This document shows, piece after piece, positions 26,015 through 34,565 of a stretch of 64,000 nucleotides of DNA. Source of the DNA: JAFGXF01 sp963732595 (lineage in GTDB: Bacteria; Chloroflexota; Anaerolineae; Anaerolineales; Anaerolineaceae). The notes below the pieces were generated by a model. It made no database searches and was not told where the DNA came from. It saw only the letters and a program-made list of their open reading frames with translations. The position numbers and the translations under genes are program-made. Position 1 is the stretch's first letter. Each line of letters starts with the position of its first letter. The stretch covers positions 124,001 to 188,000 of the forward strand of contig CAVSZZ010000002.1 of assembly GCA_963732595.1 (NCBI GenBank), given 5' to 3'.

Positions 26015-26800
26015 ATGGGAAGGATCTATACCCTCGTTAATCAAAAAGGCGGAGTCGGAAAAACCACCACTGCCATCAACCTTGGATCATACCTGGGATA
26101 CTATGGCCAACGGATCTTGCTGGTCGATCTGGATCCCCAGGCAAATGCCACATCCTGCCTGGGAATCGATAAACTGACCGTAAAAAATGGGACCTACGAG
26201 GTTCTATCAGGTAGTGCGCCCATCGCAGCCCACATCCTGCATAACCCGCAACTGAAAATCTCATTATTACCTTCCTCACCTGCCCTTTCGGGAGCTGAGG
26301 TGGAAATGATCGACATCCCCAACCGGGAATTCAAATTACGAGAAGTTCTCAGCTCGATCTCAGATCGCTATGATTACATCCTGATCGATTGCCCACCCTC
26401 CTTGAATTTGTTAACTGTCAATGGCCTGGTGGCTGCCCGCGATGGGGTCATCATTCCGGTGCAATGTGAATATCTGGCGCTTGAGGGGCTGGGCCAATTG
26501 ATCCAGACCCTGAATAAGGTCCGTGCAAGGCTGTTCCCCGAATTACGGGTGCGTGGGGTGGTGATGACCATGTTTGATGGTCGCACCAAGCTGGCCATGG
26601 ATGTTGTGGCAGAAGTAAAAAAGCATTTCCCGGTGGAGGTTTTCAAATCCGTCATTCCCCGCAGCATCCGGATCGCCGAAGCACCATCCTATGGCGTTCC
26701 GATCACACGCTATGCACCTGACAGCACGGGAGCCAGGGCGTATAATGAACTTGCCGCTGAGCTTCTGGCCGGCGATGGAATCAATATACAAACGAATTAA
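26015..26800 (+). CDS. parA: Chromosome-partitioning ATPase ParA (Soj)
   Basis: 261-residue Walker-type ATPase that binds DNA and drives segregation with ParB. The deviant Walker A is VNQKGGVGKTTTAINLG near residue 10, with the signature first Lys. Walker A' is LLVDLDPQANATSCLGID and Walker B is YILIDCPPSLNLLTVN. The length, without an N-terminal HTH domain, marks the chromosomal Soj type. It is followed 14 bases later by parB. No 16-base parS palindrome was seen in the window by eye. Confidence 0.95.
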   Translation: MGRIYTLVNQKGGVGKTTTAINLGSYLGYYGQRILLVDLDPQANATSCLGIDKLTVKNGTYEVLSGSAPIAAHILHNPQLKISLLPSSPALSGAEVEMIDIPNREFKLREVLSSISDRYDYILIDCPPSLNLLTVNGLVAARDGVIIPVQCEYLALEGLGQLIQTLNKVRARLFPELRVRGVVMTMFDGRTKLAMDVVAEVKKHFPVEVFKSVIPRSIRIAEAPSYGVPITRYAPDSTGARAYNELAAELLAGDGINIQTN

Positions 26801-26814
26801 CGGATCGGATAATT

Positions 26815-27672
26815 ATGCCAAGACAAAGCGGTCTCGGAAAAGGCCTGGATGCGCTCATCCCCGGCATTGATAGCCAGCCAACTGAAAATGGTGTAACCAT
26901 GCTGCCTATCGACGCCATCGTTCCCAATCCACGGCAACCCCGAACCACGATGAATCCCGATGACCTTCAGGAGCTTGCTGAATCCATCCGCGAGCATGGG
27001 ATCATCCAACCTCTGATCGTCAGCCGCGAACACGATGGCACACACTATATTCTGGTCGCCGGCGAACGCCGCCTCGAGGCTGCCCGTCTGGCAAAGCTGG
27101 AATTCATTCCGGCCATTCTGCGCCAGGTAAGCGATCAGGACCGGCTCGAATTGGCCTTGATCGAGAATGTCCAACGGGCCGACCTGATGCCGCTTGAAAC
27201 CGCGGAAGCTTATCGCCAGCTGCATGAGGAATTTAAACTATCACATGAAGAGATCTCAACCCGGGTTGGAAAAAGCAGGGTGAGTGTCAGCAATACCCTG
27301 CGTTTGTTGAAACTACCTGAGAAGGTAAAAACGGCGCTCCTGCAAGGAAGCATCAGCGAAGGTCACGCCCGGGCGGTCCTGGCACTTTCCTCTACACAAG
27401 CCCAACTGGCAGTTCTTGAAATGATCGAACGCAACGGATTGAGCGTAAGGCAAACTGAAGAGCTCGTTCGTAAATATGGCGGCGTGGAGGCGAAAGCGCC
27501 CACTGCCGGAAAAGGCCTGTCACCAGAAATGGCTGCAATCGAAGACCGGATGCGCGCCGTACTTGGCACGAAGGTTAGCTTGCACCCAGGTCAAAAGGGA
27601 GGCAGCATCACCATCCATTATTTTTCAGACGAGGAACTCAACCGGTTAATCGACCAGATCCTCAAGGGGTGA
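26815..27672 (+). CDS. parB: Chromosome-partitioning protein ParB (Spo0J)
   Basis: 285 residues. The N-terminal motif GLGKGLDALIPG is the classic ParB start that contacts ParA. The CTPase domain has IVPNPRQPRTTMNPDDLQEL, GIIQPLIVSREHDGTHYILV and AGERRLEAARLAKLEFIPA with the GERR box. The HTH for parS binding spans about 135-185 (LSHEEISTRVGKSRVSVSNT). The C-terminal dimer domain ends YFSDEELNRLIDQILKG. The gene ends two bases before the amidohydrolase start. Confidence 0.96.
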   Translation: MPRQSGLGKGLDALIPGIDSQPTENGVTMLPIDAIVPNPRQPRTTMNPDDLQELAESIREHGIIQPLIVSREHDGTHYILVAGERRLEAARLAKLEFIPAILRQVSDQDRLELALIENVQRADLMPLETAEAYRQLHEEFKLSHEEISTRVGKSRVSVSNTLRLLKLPEKVKTALLQGSISEGHARAVLALSSTQAQLAVLEMIERNGLSVRQTEELVRKYGGVEAKAPTAGKGLSPEMAAIEDRMRAVLGTKVSLHPGQKGGSITIHYFSDEELNRLIDQILKG

Positions 27673-27673
27673 T

Positions 27674-29266
27674 ATGCTCCTGCTTGAAAATGGTCGCTTT
27701 TATCTCCCAGATCATCCTAACACAAACTCCCTGCTGATCAAGGATGGTTGCATCCTGGCTATCGGTGACGCCGGGTTTGCCAACCTCTATTCAACTGATA
27801 TCACCGAGCGTTTCGACTTGAAAGGCCGGACAGTCTGGCCTGGGTTAACGGATGCTCATATTCACTTAACCAGTTATGGTCTGAACCTGACCCAGGTAGA
27901 TTGTGAGACCGACAGCCTCGAGGAATGCCTGATACGCGTTGAACAGATGGCAACCAGACTGACGGGAGATACCTGGATCACCGGGCATGGCTGGAACCAA
28001 AATAACTGGCAGAAGGGTTATGGAACGGCTGTTCAATTGGATTCGGTAAGCCACGGACGTCCGGTTTTTCTAACTGCCAAATCTCTGCATGCAGCCTGGG
28101 CGAATTCCGCAGCCATGCAGTTAGCCGGTGTGAATGCAGAGACGGCTGATCCACCTGGTGGGCGCATTCTTAGGGATACATCCGGTAATCCGACCGGGAT
28201 CCTCCTCGAAAAGGCGGATCTTCTGATCCGTAAAGTGATTCCCAAAAGGTCCAGAACCGAGATCCTACAATCCATCCACTCCGCACAGGCGTCACTCTCC
28301 AAGATGGGAATCACATCTGTTCATGATTTTGATGCATTGGACCGGCTGGACTTTTACCGGGAACTGGAAGCTGCCGGGCAATTACACCTGCGAATCCTGA
28401 AGGCTATCCCCCCTGAGGATCATGAGAAAGCTCTGACAACCGGATGCAAATCCGGAGCCGGTGAATCTCTGGTTCATATCGGTCCATATAAGTTTTTCAT
28501 GGACGGTGCCCTGGGACCACATACCGCCGCGATGATCGCCCCCTACGAAGATGACCCCGCCAATCTGGGGATCTTGAATTACAGCGCTGCTGATGTGGTC
28601 CGAAGGTGTCAAAGGATCATGGCAAGCGGATCGAATATCTCCATACATGCAATTGGTGACCGCGCGAACCAGGAGGCGATCGACGCCTTTCGACTGCTAA
28701 GGGATCAGGAGGAAGACCTCAACCGTAAACCAGCCAGTTTTAGGATCGAGCACGTCCAACTCTTAACCCCGAAGAACTTGATGGATTTCAAGAAGCTCAG
28801 TATCCATGCGTCCATGCAGCCTATCCATGCCACTTCGGATATGGAAATGGCAGATAAGTATTGGGGGTCACGCTCACATTTATCCTATGCATGGAAAAGT
28901 CTTCTGGATCACGGAGCCCGGCTGGCATTCGGCTCGGATGCCCCGGTTGAATCCCCCAATCCATTCCGGGGAATCCATGCTGCGGTGACCCGTCGGAGGA
29001 CAGATGGAAGCCCCGGGGAGAACGGTTGGATCCCGGATGAACGCATCAGCTTGAAGGCCGCCCTGGAAGCATATACAACCGGACCATCGGAATTGAACCA
29101 ATATGGTATAAACACAGGTAAGCTGGAGCCAGGTTATGCAGCCGACTTGATCGTTTTGGATGTTGATCCATTCATGGAGAGGGCACAGGAATTGCATCAA
29201 GTAAAACCGATTGCGACAATGTTCGCTGGAAAATGGTTGTGGGCAGATCAGGGTATTGACCTATGA
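27674..29266 (+). CDS. YtcJ-like metal-dependent amidohydrolase
   Basis: 530-residue amidohydrolase_3 family enzyme that hydrolyses an amide or related bond with a metal site. The HxH metal motif is in WPGLTDAHIHLTSYGLNLTQ near residue 62. The family lines TWITGHGWNQNNW, FFMDGALGPHTAAMIAPY and NISIHAIGDRANQEAIDAFR are present, as is RIEHVQLLTPKNL with the later His. The end block is LAFGSDAPVESPNPFRGIHA plus LEPGYAADLIVLDVDPFM. The substrate is not known. The gene follows parB by one base and its stop overlaps the next start, so it lies in the par transcript. Confidence 0.9.
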   Translation: MLLLENGRFYLPDHPNTNSLLIKDGCILAIGDAGFANLYSTDITERFDLKGRTVWPGLTDAHIHLTSYGLNLTQVDCETDSLEECLIRVEQMATRLTGDTWITGHGWNQNNWQKGYGTAVQLDSVSHGRPVFLTAKSLHAAWANSAAMQLAGVNAETADPPGGRILRDTSGNPTGILLEKADLLIRKVIPKRSRTEILQSIHSAQASLSKMGITSVHDFDALDRLDFYRELEAAGQLHLRILKAIPPEDHEKALTTGCKSGAGESLVHIGPYKFFMDGALGPHTAAMIAPYEDDPANLGILNYSAADVVRRCQRIMASGSNISIHAIGDRANQEAIDAFRLLRDQEEDLNRKPASFRIEHVQLLTPKNLMDFKKLSIHASMQPIHATSDMEMADKYWGSRSHLSYAWKSLLDHGARLAFGSDAPVESPNPFRGIHAAVTRRRTDGSPGENGWIPDERISLKAALEAYTTGPSELNQYGINTGKLEPGYAADLIVLDVDPFMERAQELHQVKPIATMFAGKWLWADQGIDL

Positions 29267-30276
29267 ATCCGAAATCAATGCTTAAACCGGAAATGCTTAT
29301 CCCCCGTTTGGGAGACCTTCTCATTGAGAAAGGCCTGATCACGCATGGGGCACTCGAATTTTGTCTGAAGAAACAGACAAAAATGAAAGCCAAGGGTGAG
29401 ACCATGTTGATCGGACAGGTCCTCGTACAGGAAGGCCTGATCGATGAGGACACCCTCAGCGGGGTGATCACGGAGCAAATACTTGAGCTTCGTAATGCGC
29501 TGATCACAGCCAATCAGAAGCTGGAAGATCGGGTTCGCGAGCGCACGGCCGAGTTGGAGGTTGCGCTAAAGAAACTGGAAGAATTGAACCGGACCAAATC
29601 CAGCATCATCTCAAACCTCTCGCATGAATTATTGACTCCACTCAACCACATGAAGGGGTATCTGGAATTACTGAACACAGAGTCGCTCGGGTGTCTCAGC
29701 AAAGAACAAGCCGAAGCGATCAAGGTCATACAAAAATCCTATAACAAGCTGGAGCAAATGATCAGCGACCTGCTTCAGTTTTCTGAATATTCTCATGGGA
29801 ATCAATATGTCAAGAAAACGCCCATCACGGTCATGGATTTTTTAGCGTCCCCTTTAAAGAATGCCGCTCGGCTGGCACAAGAACACAAGCTCAAACTTGA
29901 AACCAGCATTGTGGAACCCAGCCCAATTATCCTTGGTGATTCAGAAAAGTTAAGCGCCGTCATGAACCAATTGCTCGATAATGCCGTGAAATTCACCCCT
30001 GCCGGTGGCAGCGTTCTGGTTAAAGTCGAATCACAGGAAGAGTTGGTCACCATCTCTGTTGCCGATACAGGAATCGGAATAGCCAAAGACAGAGTCAATG
30101 AGGTTTATGAACCATTCCACCAATTGGACGAGTCTGCTGCCCGCCGTTATGGTGGTACAGGCCTGGGTCTGGCGATCGTAAAAAGAATCCTTGAAGAACA
30201 CAATGCCAGGTACAGCTTGAAATCCAAGCTTAATCAGGGAACCATCTTTGAGTTCCAACTTCCGATCGTCAGGTGA
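29263..30276 (+). CDS. Soluble sensor histidine kinase with N-terminal GspE-like domain
   Basis: 337 residues, no membrane helix. Residues 10-80 resemble the MshEN/GspE-N domain (LGDLLIEKGLITHGALEFCL, VLVQEGLIDEDTLSGVI), which binds c-di-GMP in some proteins. A coiled coil (about 82-115) leads to the HisKA helix with the phospho-acceptor in SNLSHELLTPLNHMKGYLEL. The catalytic domain has N box QLLDNAVKFTPAGG, G1 DTGIGIAKD and G2 YGGTGLGLAIVKRI. It starts inside the stop of the amidohydrolase gene (ATGA). It is likely paired with the following kinase and regulator. Confidence 0.9.
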   Translation: MNPKSMLKPEMLIPRLGDLLIEKGLITHGALEFCLKKQTKMKAKGETMLIGQVLVQEGLIDEDTLSGVITEQILELRNALITANQKLEDRVRERTAELEVALKKLEELNRTKSSIISNLSHELLTPLNHMKGYLELLNTESLGCLSKEQAEAIKVIQKSYNKLEQMISDLLQFSEYSHGNQYVKKTPITVMDFLASPLKNAARLAQEHKLKLETSIVEPSPIILGDSEKLSAVMNQLLDNAVKFTPAGGSVLVKVESQEELVTISVADTGIGIAKDRVNEVYEPFHQLDESAARRYGGTGLGLAIVKRILEEHNARYSLKSKLNQGTIFEFQLPIVR

Positions 30277-30294
30277 CGATTTCAGGCAACCTTT

Positions 30295-31524
30295 ATGATT
30301 GCACCGGTAACCCAGGCACCCTCAGAACAGTGGTTGGAAGAAGCAACCCAGATCAGCCACATCTTCAATCTGGATCTGGCTTGGGAAGCCCGGCTGAATC
30401 AGGCCATTCCCCTGATCCGTAAACTGGTCATCTTCGACAATCTGGTTATTTATCGCCCCGATCCCACCGGTCAATATCTCAGCCTGGTGTATGCGAGGGC
30501 GACCGGCCGTGGAAGGTCACAGGGTGCGGAAATCACCTGGGGCGAACCATTTGCACGTAAAGTTGTTCAGGCAGGCCGACTTCTGCTTGAACAGGATTTT
30601 CCGGAAGAGAGTGGTCCAGACCGGCTTGAAAGGCCGATCCTGCTTGGCCTCCCATTGAATACCGGATCTACATCTCTGGGAGTAATGGTCATCATCCGTT
30701 TCGGCAGTCCGCTCTTTGGAGACGAACAGGTACAAATAGCCAAATGGGTGGCAGAACAGATCATTTCTCTGTTGACTCATCGTAATTTGAAAGCGCGGTT
30801 GGAGATCGCCGAGGAGGAGCGAAAACAAGCTCAATTCCAGGAAGATTTCATGTCAACCATCACTCATGAACTACGCACACCCCTCGGTTTTATTAAAGGC
30901 TATACAACAACATTATTACGATCAGATACCAAATGGGATCCAACCAAACAGAGTGAGATCCTGGCCATCATTGACCAGGAAACAGACACTCTCCAGGAAT
31001 TGATCGACAACATTCTCGACACAGCCCGTTTACAGAGCGGAACGATGCCGATCACGTTTCAACAAATGCGCATCGAACCGATCATCAGGGATGTGATCAA
31101 ACGCATCCAAATGCAACACCCACACAGCCGGATCGAATATTCAACCACTTCTGATACCCTGGCCATTGAAGGTGATCCAAGGCGTCTGGCTCAGGTGATC
31201 AGTAACCTGGTCATCAATGCCATCAAGTATGCCCCGGATGCACTCATAACACTTCAAACACGTGAGAGGAAGAATGGCATCACGGTGATCGTTAAAGACA
31301 CCGGCTCCGGTATTCGGGTGGAAGATCTGCCACACATCTTCGAGCGTTTCTATCGTGGGACCGGCACTCAGGTTAAGCACGGAAGCGGCCTGGGTTTGTT
31401 CATTTGTAAGCAACTGATTCGATCGCATCACGGCAGGATCTCTGCAGAATCGAGCCCGGGAAAAGGGACCCGTTTCATCATCCACCTGCCGCGCACTCAA
31501 CCTGTCAAACGGGAGGACGCATGA
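30295..31524 (+). CDS. GAF-domain sensor histidine kinase
   Basis: 409 residues, no membrane helix. A GAF-like sensing domain covers about 15-170 (RKLVIFDNLVIYRPDPTGQY, RPILLGLPLNTGSTSLGVMV). A coiled coil leads to HisKA with STITHELRTPLGFIKGYTTT. The ATPase domain has NLVINAIKYAPDALITLQTR (N box), VKDTGSGIRVEDLPHIFERF (G1, F box) and GSGLGLFICKQLIRSHHG (G2). The stop overlaps the response-regulator ATG by four bases, so both are co-translated as a two-component pair. Confidence 0.92.
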   Translation: MIAPVTQAPSEQWLEEATQISHIFNLDLAWEARLNQAIPLIRKLVIFDNLVIYRPDPTGQYLSLVYARATGRGRSQGAEITWGEPFARKVVQAGRLLLEQDFPEESGPDRLERPILLGLPLNTGSTSLGVMVIIRFGSPLFGDEQVQIAKWVAEQIISLLTHRNLKARLEIAEEERKQAQFQEDFMSTITHELRTPLGFIKGYTTTLLRSDTKWDPTKQSEILAIIDQETDTLQELIDNILDTARLQSGTMPITFQQMRIEPIIRDVIKRIQMQHPHSRIEYSTTSDTLAIEGDPRRLAQVISNLVINAIKYAPDALITLQTRERKNGITVIVKDTGSGIRVEDLPHIFERFYRGTGTQVKHGSGLGLFICKQLIRSHHGRISAESSPGKGTRFIIHLPRTQPVKREDA

Positions 31525-32231
31525 CTCTTATTCTTGTCGTCGATGACGAACCTCTATATCAGCGCTTGCTGCAGATCAATCTCGAAACAGAATTGTTTGA
31601 TGTCATCACCGCATCGGATGGGGAAGAAGCTTTGGAATTGTTCACCGACCGGAAACCCAATCTGATCATCATGGATATCATGATGCCCAAGTTGGATGGT
31701 CTGGCCACCTGTGAACGCATCAGACAATTCTCATCGGTTCCGATCATCATGCTGACCGCCAAGGGTGAAGAACAGGACCGCGTGAAAGGCCTCAATGTTG
31801 GGGCAGATGACTACGTTGTAAAACCCTTCTCTGCGACTGAACTTCTGGCAAGAGTCCGGGCGGTGCTGCGGCGAGCAGGTACGCCCAAGGAATCCTACAA
31901 ACAGAGCGAGTTCGTGCACGGGGATCTGCGTATTAATTTCGCACGAGCTGAGGTGTGGAAAGACGATAAGCCCATTTATTTATCCGCCACCGAATACCGA
32001 TTGTTGATCCAACTCGCCCAAAACATTGGGACCGTATTGACCGCAGAGGCTTTATTGACCGAAGTGTGGGGCTCGACGTATAAAGATGATAAGGAAATTC
32101 TGTGGGTCAGCATCGCACGCATTCGCCAAAAAGTGGAGAATGATCCACATAACCCTACCCATATCATCACGAAATCAGGATTGGGTTACATCATGCCGGA
32201 TACAGATTCACCCCCTACGACGGGCGAGTGA
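31521..32231 (+). CDS. OmpR/PhoB-type response regulator
   Basis: 236 residues. The receiver domain has the acidic pair VVDDEP, phospho-acceptor Asp52 in LIIMDIMMPKLDGL, Thr/Ser switch IMLTAKG and Lys VVKPFSATEL. The C-terminal winged helix starts near 135 with HGDLRINFARAEVWKDDKP and ends VSIARIRQKVENDPHNPTHI and GLGYIMPD. It is the cognate regulator of the GAF kinase, whose stop overlaps its start. Targets are unknown. Confidence 0.95.
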   Translation: MTLILVVDDEPLYQRLLQINLETELFDVITASDGEEALELFTDRKPNLIIMDIMMPKLDGLATCERIRQFSSVPIIMLTAKGEEQDRVKGLNVGADDYVVKPFSATELLARVRAVLRRAGTPKESYKQSEFVHGDLRINFARAEVWKDDKPIYLSATEYRLLIQLAQNIGTVLTAEALLTEVWGSTYKDDKEILWVSIARIRQKVENDPHNPTHIITKSGLGYIMPDTDSPPTTGE

Positions 32232-32264
32232 TACAATAACAGGAAAATCACGGGAAGGTATTGA

Positions 32265-32942
32265 ATGAGCGACGATCTCAATCCAAATTCAAGGGCCGAA
32301 ATGATCGGTCAACGATTAACCATCCTTCGCGAGAAGAAGCGATTGCGCATTGGTGAGGTCGCTGCAATTCTGGGGGTCACAACGAATCGTTACAAAGCCT
32401 ATGAGAGCGGTGCTCAAATCCCATCGCTCCCCGAATTGGAAGTCATGGCTACCCTTTTCAACGCACCCATATCCATGCTGATCTCTTATGAGGAAGGGGC
32501 CACAGAACTACCCGGAATGGATGCCTTGCAGGCGGAAAAATTCATGCAACTCCGCCAGCGTATCATCGCAACCCGATTGAGAAAAGCTCTCGACGATGCC
32601 GACCTTCCACGAAAAGATATCGCCACAGCTTTGGGCATTTCGTCCAAGGAACTTGCCAGTTACCTGGCCGGAAAGAAACCGATCCCGCTGGCCTTACTGG
32701 AAGTGTTATGCCGGATCGCCGCTATTGCCATGCAGTCCTTTTATGGGACACAAGGCATGGTTGGCGAACAGCTGACGCAAGCTGAGCGAATCTCCGGATT
32801 CCGCCAATTACCCGTAGAGTTACAGAACTTCATTGCACAACCGATCAATCGCCCTTACGTGGAACTCGCAAACCGCCTGAGCAGTCTTCCGGTTGATAAA
32901 CTACGCGCAATTGCCGAGGGTCTGCTCGATATCACTTTTTAG
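32265..32942 (+). CDS. XRE-family regulator with two HTH domains
   Basis: 225-residue cytoplasmic protein. The first Cro/C1 HTH lies near 10-70 (RLTILREKKRLRIGEVAAIL, YKAYESGAQIPSLPELEVMA). A second, weaker HTH lies near 98-155 (RLRKALDDADLPRKDIATAL, ELASYLAGKKPIPLALLEVL). Two HTH units in one chain could bind a direct repeat as a monomer. The start follows GGGAAGG by six bases. The end overlaps the acetyltransferase frame by one base. Binding site and role are unknown. Confidence 0.85.
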   Translation: MSDDLNPNSRAEMIGQRLTILREKKRLRIGEVAAILGVTTNRYKAYESGAQIPSLPELEVMATLFNAPISMLISYEEGATELPGMDALQAEKFMQLRQRIIATRLRKALDDADLPRKDIATALGISSKELASYLAGKKPIPLALLEVLCRIAAIAMQSFYGTQGMVGEQLTQAERISGFRQLPVELQNFIAQPINRPYVELANRLSSLPVDKLRAIAEGLLDITF

Positions 32943-32968
32943 TGCAAATTGGATCACCCGGAAGTCTG

Positions 32969-33829
32969 ATGAGTGAACCGCCAGCTGAAGGAATCATCAT
33001 CCGCCAGGCTGACTGGCAGGATGCCATCGCCATTCAGCGTTTGATTGACGCCCACTCATTCGTGCACCGTTACCTGGATTGGCGCGATCCTCTCCAGTGG
33101 CTCGGACCTCAACCCTTTTTATTGCTGGAAAAGAACCACGAACTTCTAGCTGCCCTGGCTTGCCCTGCAGACCCGGCCAATATTGCCTGGATCCGCCTCT
33201 TCGCCTGCAGTTGGAAAATCAATTTGGAGGATGCCTGGGATATATTGGTGAAAGCTGCCATTGGGCAACTGGCTGGCCTGGAATCCGATCCACATTGCTA
33301 CGTTCTGGCTCTCGAGGATTGGATCGATGGGTTGATGCGCCAGTACAAATACCCCATACACCAGGAACTGGTCATTCTGGAACGGCCCGTATCGACGCCA
33401 TTTTCCATTCAGGATAATCCAGAAATCCATATTCGCAGGATCGAAGAGAGTGATCTTCCGGAGGTTGAGGAAATCGATGCGGCCAGTTTTGAAGACTTGT
33501 GGGTCTACTCCCTTCCAACGCTTCAACTGGCTTATCAACAATCAGAGCTTACCTATCTTGCAGAATTCGATGGCATACCGGTGGGATACCTGATCGGCAC
33601 CCTCTCAGGCACGAATGCCCACCTGGCCAGAATTGCTGTACTCTCTGCATACAAAAGACAACGTATCGCATCAAAACTGGTAAGGACCTTCTTCAAAGCC
33701 CTACAGGTACGCGGGGTCGCTCATGTAACGTTAAATACGCAATCAGATAACCATGCTTCCCTGGCGCTATATGATAAAATGGGCTTTCGAAGAACCGGTG
33801 AGACCTTTGCGATCTACCAAATAATATAG
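32969..33829 (+). CDS. GNAT acetyltransferase
   Basis: 287-residue protein. The C-terminal half (about 165-287) is a GNAT domain with HIRRIEESDLPEVEEIDAAS, LAEFDGIPVGYLIGTLSGTN, and the CoA loop IAVLSAYKRQRIASKLVRTF (the Q/R-x-x-G/A pattern), then HVTLNTQSDNHASLALYDKM and GFRRTGETF. The N-terminal half looks like a degenerate second copy of the fold, without the CoA loop. An alternative GTG start at 32942 is possible; the ATG at 32969 has GGAAG just upstream. The acetyl acceptor is not known; RimI-like protein N-acetylation is one option. Confidence 0.85.
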   Translation: MSEPPAEGIIIRQADWQDAIAIQRLIDAHSFVHRYLDWRDPLQWLGPQPFLLLEKNHELLAALACPADPANIAWIRLFACSWKINLEDAWDILVKAAIGQLAGLESDPHCYVLALEDWIDGLMRQYKYPIHQELVILERPVSTPFSIQDNPEIHIRRIEESDLPEVEEIDAASFEDLWVYSLPTLQLAYQQSELTYLAEFDGIPVGYLIGTLSGTNAHLARIAVLSAYKRQRIASKLVRTFFKALQVRGVAHVTLNTQSDNHASLALYDKMGFRRTGETFAIYQII

Positions 33830-33847
33830 AGATAAGGAGTCCAGTCA

Positions 33848-34504
33848 ATGAGCAAGCGCCAGGAATTTAAAGAGAGACGGAAAAGAAAAGCGCGCACCAA
33901 CCGAATCTTGACCATCGTTGGCATCCTGCTGGTTGTCGCTTTGTTTGTGGCTTTCTTCATATTAAATGCACAGGGCAAGTTCCCTGAGCGCACGATCGTG
34001 GATGGACTGACTGCAGGCGACCCGAATGCACCGATCGTCGTGACCGAATATGCCGATTTTCAATGCCCGGGCTGCCAGTATGCCTTCACGACCCTGGAAC
34101 CGGTCATCATCCGGGACTACATCAACACTGGCGAGGTCTACTACATCTTCGAGCCATTCAGCTTCGTCGGTCCGGAATCCTACCGAGCGGCGGAAGCTGC
34201 TTACTGCGCATCGGATCAGGGTAAGTTCTGGGAGTATCACGACCTGTTATTCACCAACTGGGCTGGTGAGAATAATGGCGCTTTCGCAGATGACAAGCTG
34301 TTCAAGTTCGCAAGCCAGATCGATTTCGATCAGGATGCCTTTGCTGCCTGTTTCAACTCGGGCACCTACACACAAAAAGTCATCGACAAGGGTACAGAAG
34401 CGTCTGCTGCCGGTATCACCAGTACACCCACATTCCTGGTGAATGGCCAGCAGGTATTGTCTTCCAACCTGCTGGCAGTACTGGAAAGTCTCTCCAAACG
34501 GTAG
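33848..34504 (+). CDS. Membrane-anchored DsbA-like thioredoxin protein
   Basis: 218 residues. A basic N-terminus (KRQEFKERRKRKARTNR) precedes one helix (about 20-41), so the domain faces outward. The active site is EYADFQCPGCQYAFTTLEP near residue 75, with CPGC. The cis-Pro loop GITSTPTFLVNGQQVL is near 200. The helical insert between them is of the DsbA/BdbD type, as in thioredoxin_4. It would oxidise or isomerise disulfides in exported proteins. It is the last gene before a bidirectional terminator. Confidence 0.92.
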   Translation: MSKRQEFKERRKRKARTNRILTIVGILLVVALFVAFFILNAQGKFPERTIVDGLTAGDPNAPIVVTEYADFQCPGCQYAFTTLEPVIIRDYINTGEVYYIFEPFSFVGPESYRAAEAAYCASDQGKFWEYHDLLFTNWAGENNGAFADDKLFKFASQIDFDQDAFAACFNSGTYTQKVIDKGTEASAAGITSTPTFLVNGQQVLSSNLLAVLESLSKR

Positions 34505-34522
34505 TATCGCAGATAAAATCAA

Positions 34523-34548
34523 AAGCGCCGCAGAATTCTGCGGCGCTT
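34523..34548. terminator. Bidirectional terminator between dsbA-like gene and ahcY
   Basis: Perfect 26-base inverted repeat AAGCGCCGCAGAA/TTCTGCGGCGCTT followed by CTTGTTT on the plus strand and preceded by AAAATC. It lies between two convergent stops and can serve both strands. Confidence 0.88.
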
Positions 34549-34565
34549 CTTGTTTAAAACGGGAT

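Noticed and set aside
26000..27700. parS sites near parAB
   Set aside because: No palindrome close to the consensus TGTTTCACGTGAAACA was found by eye; parS may lie outside the window.
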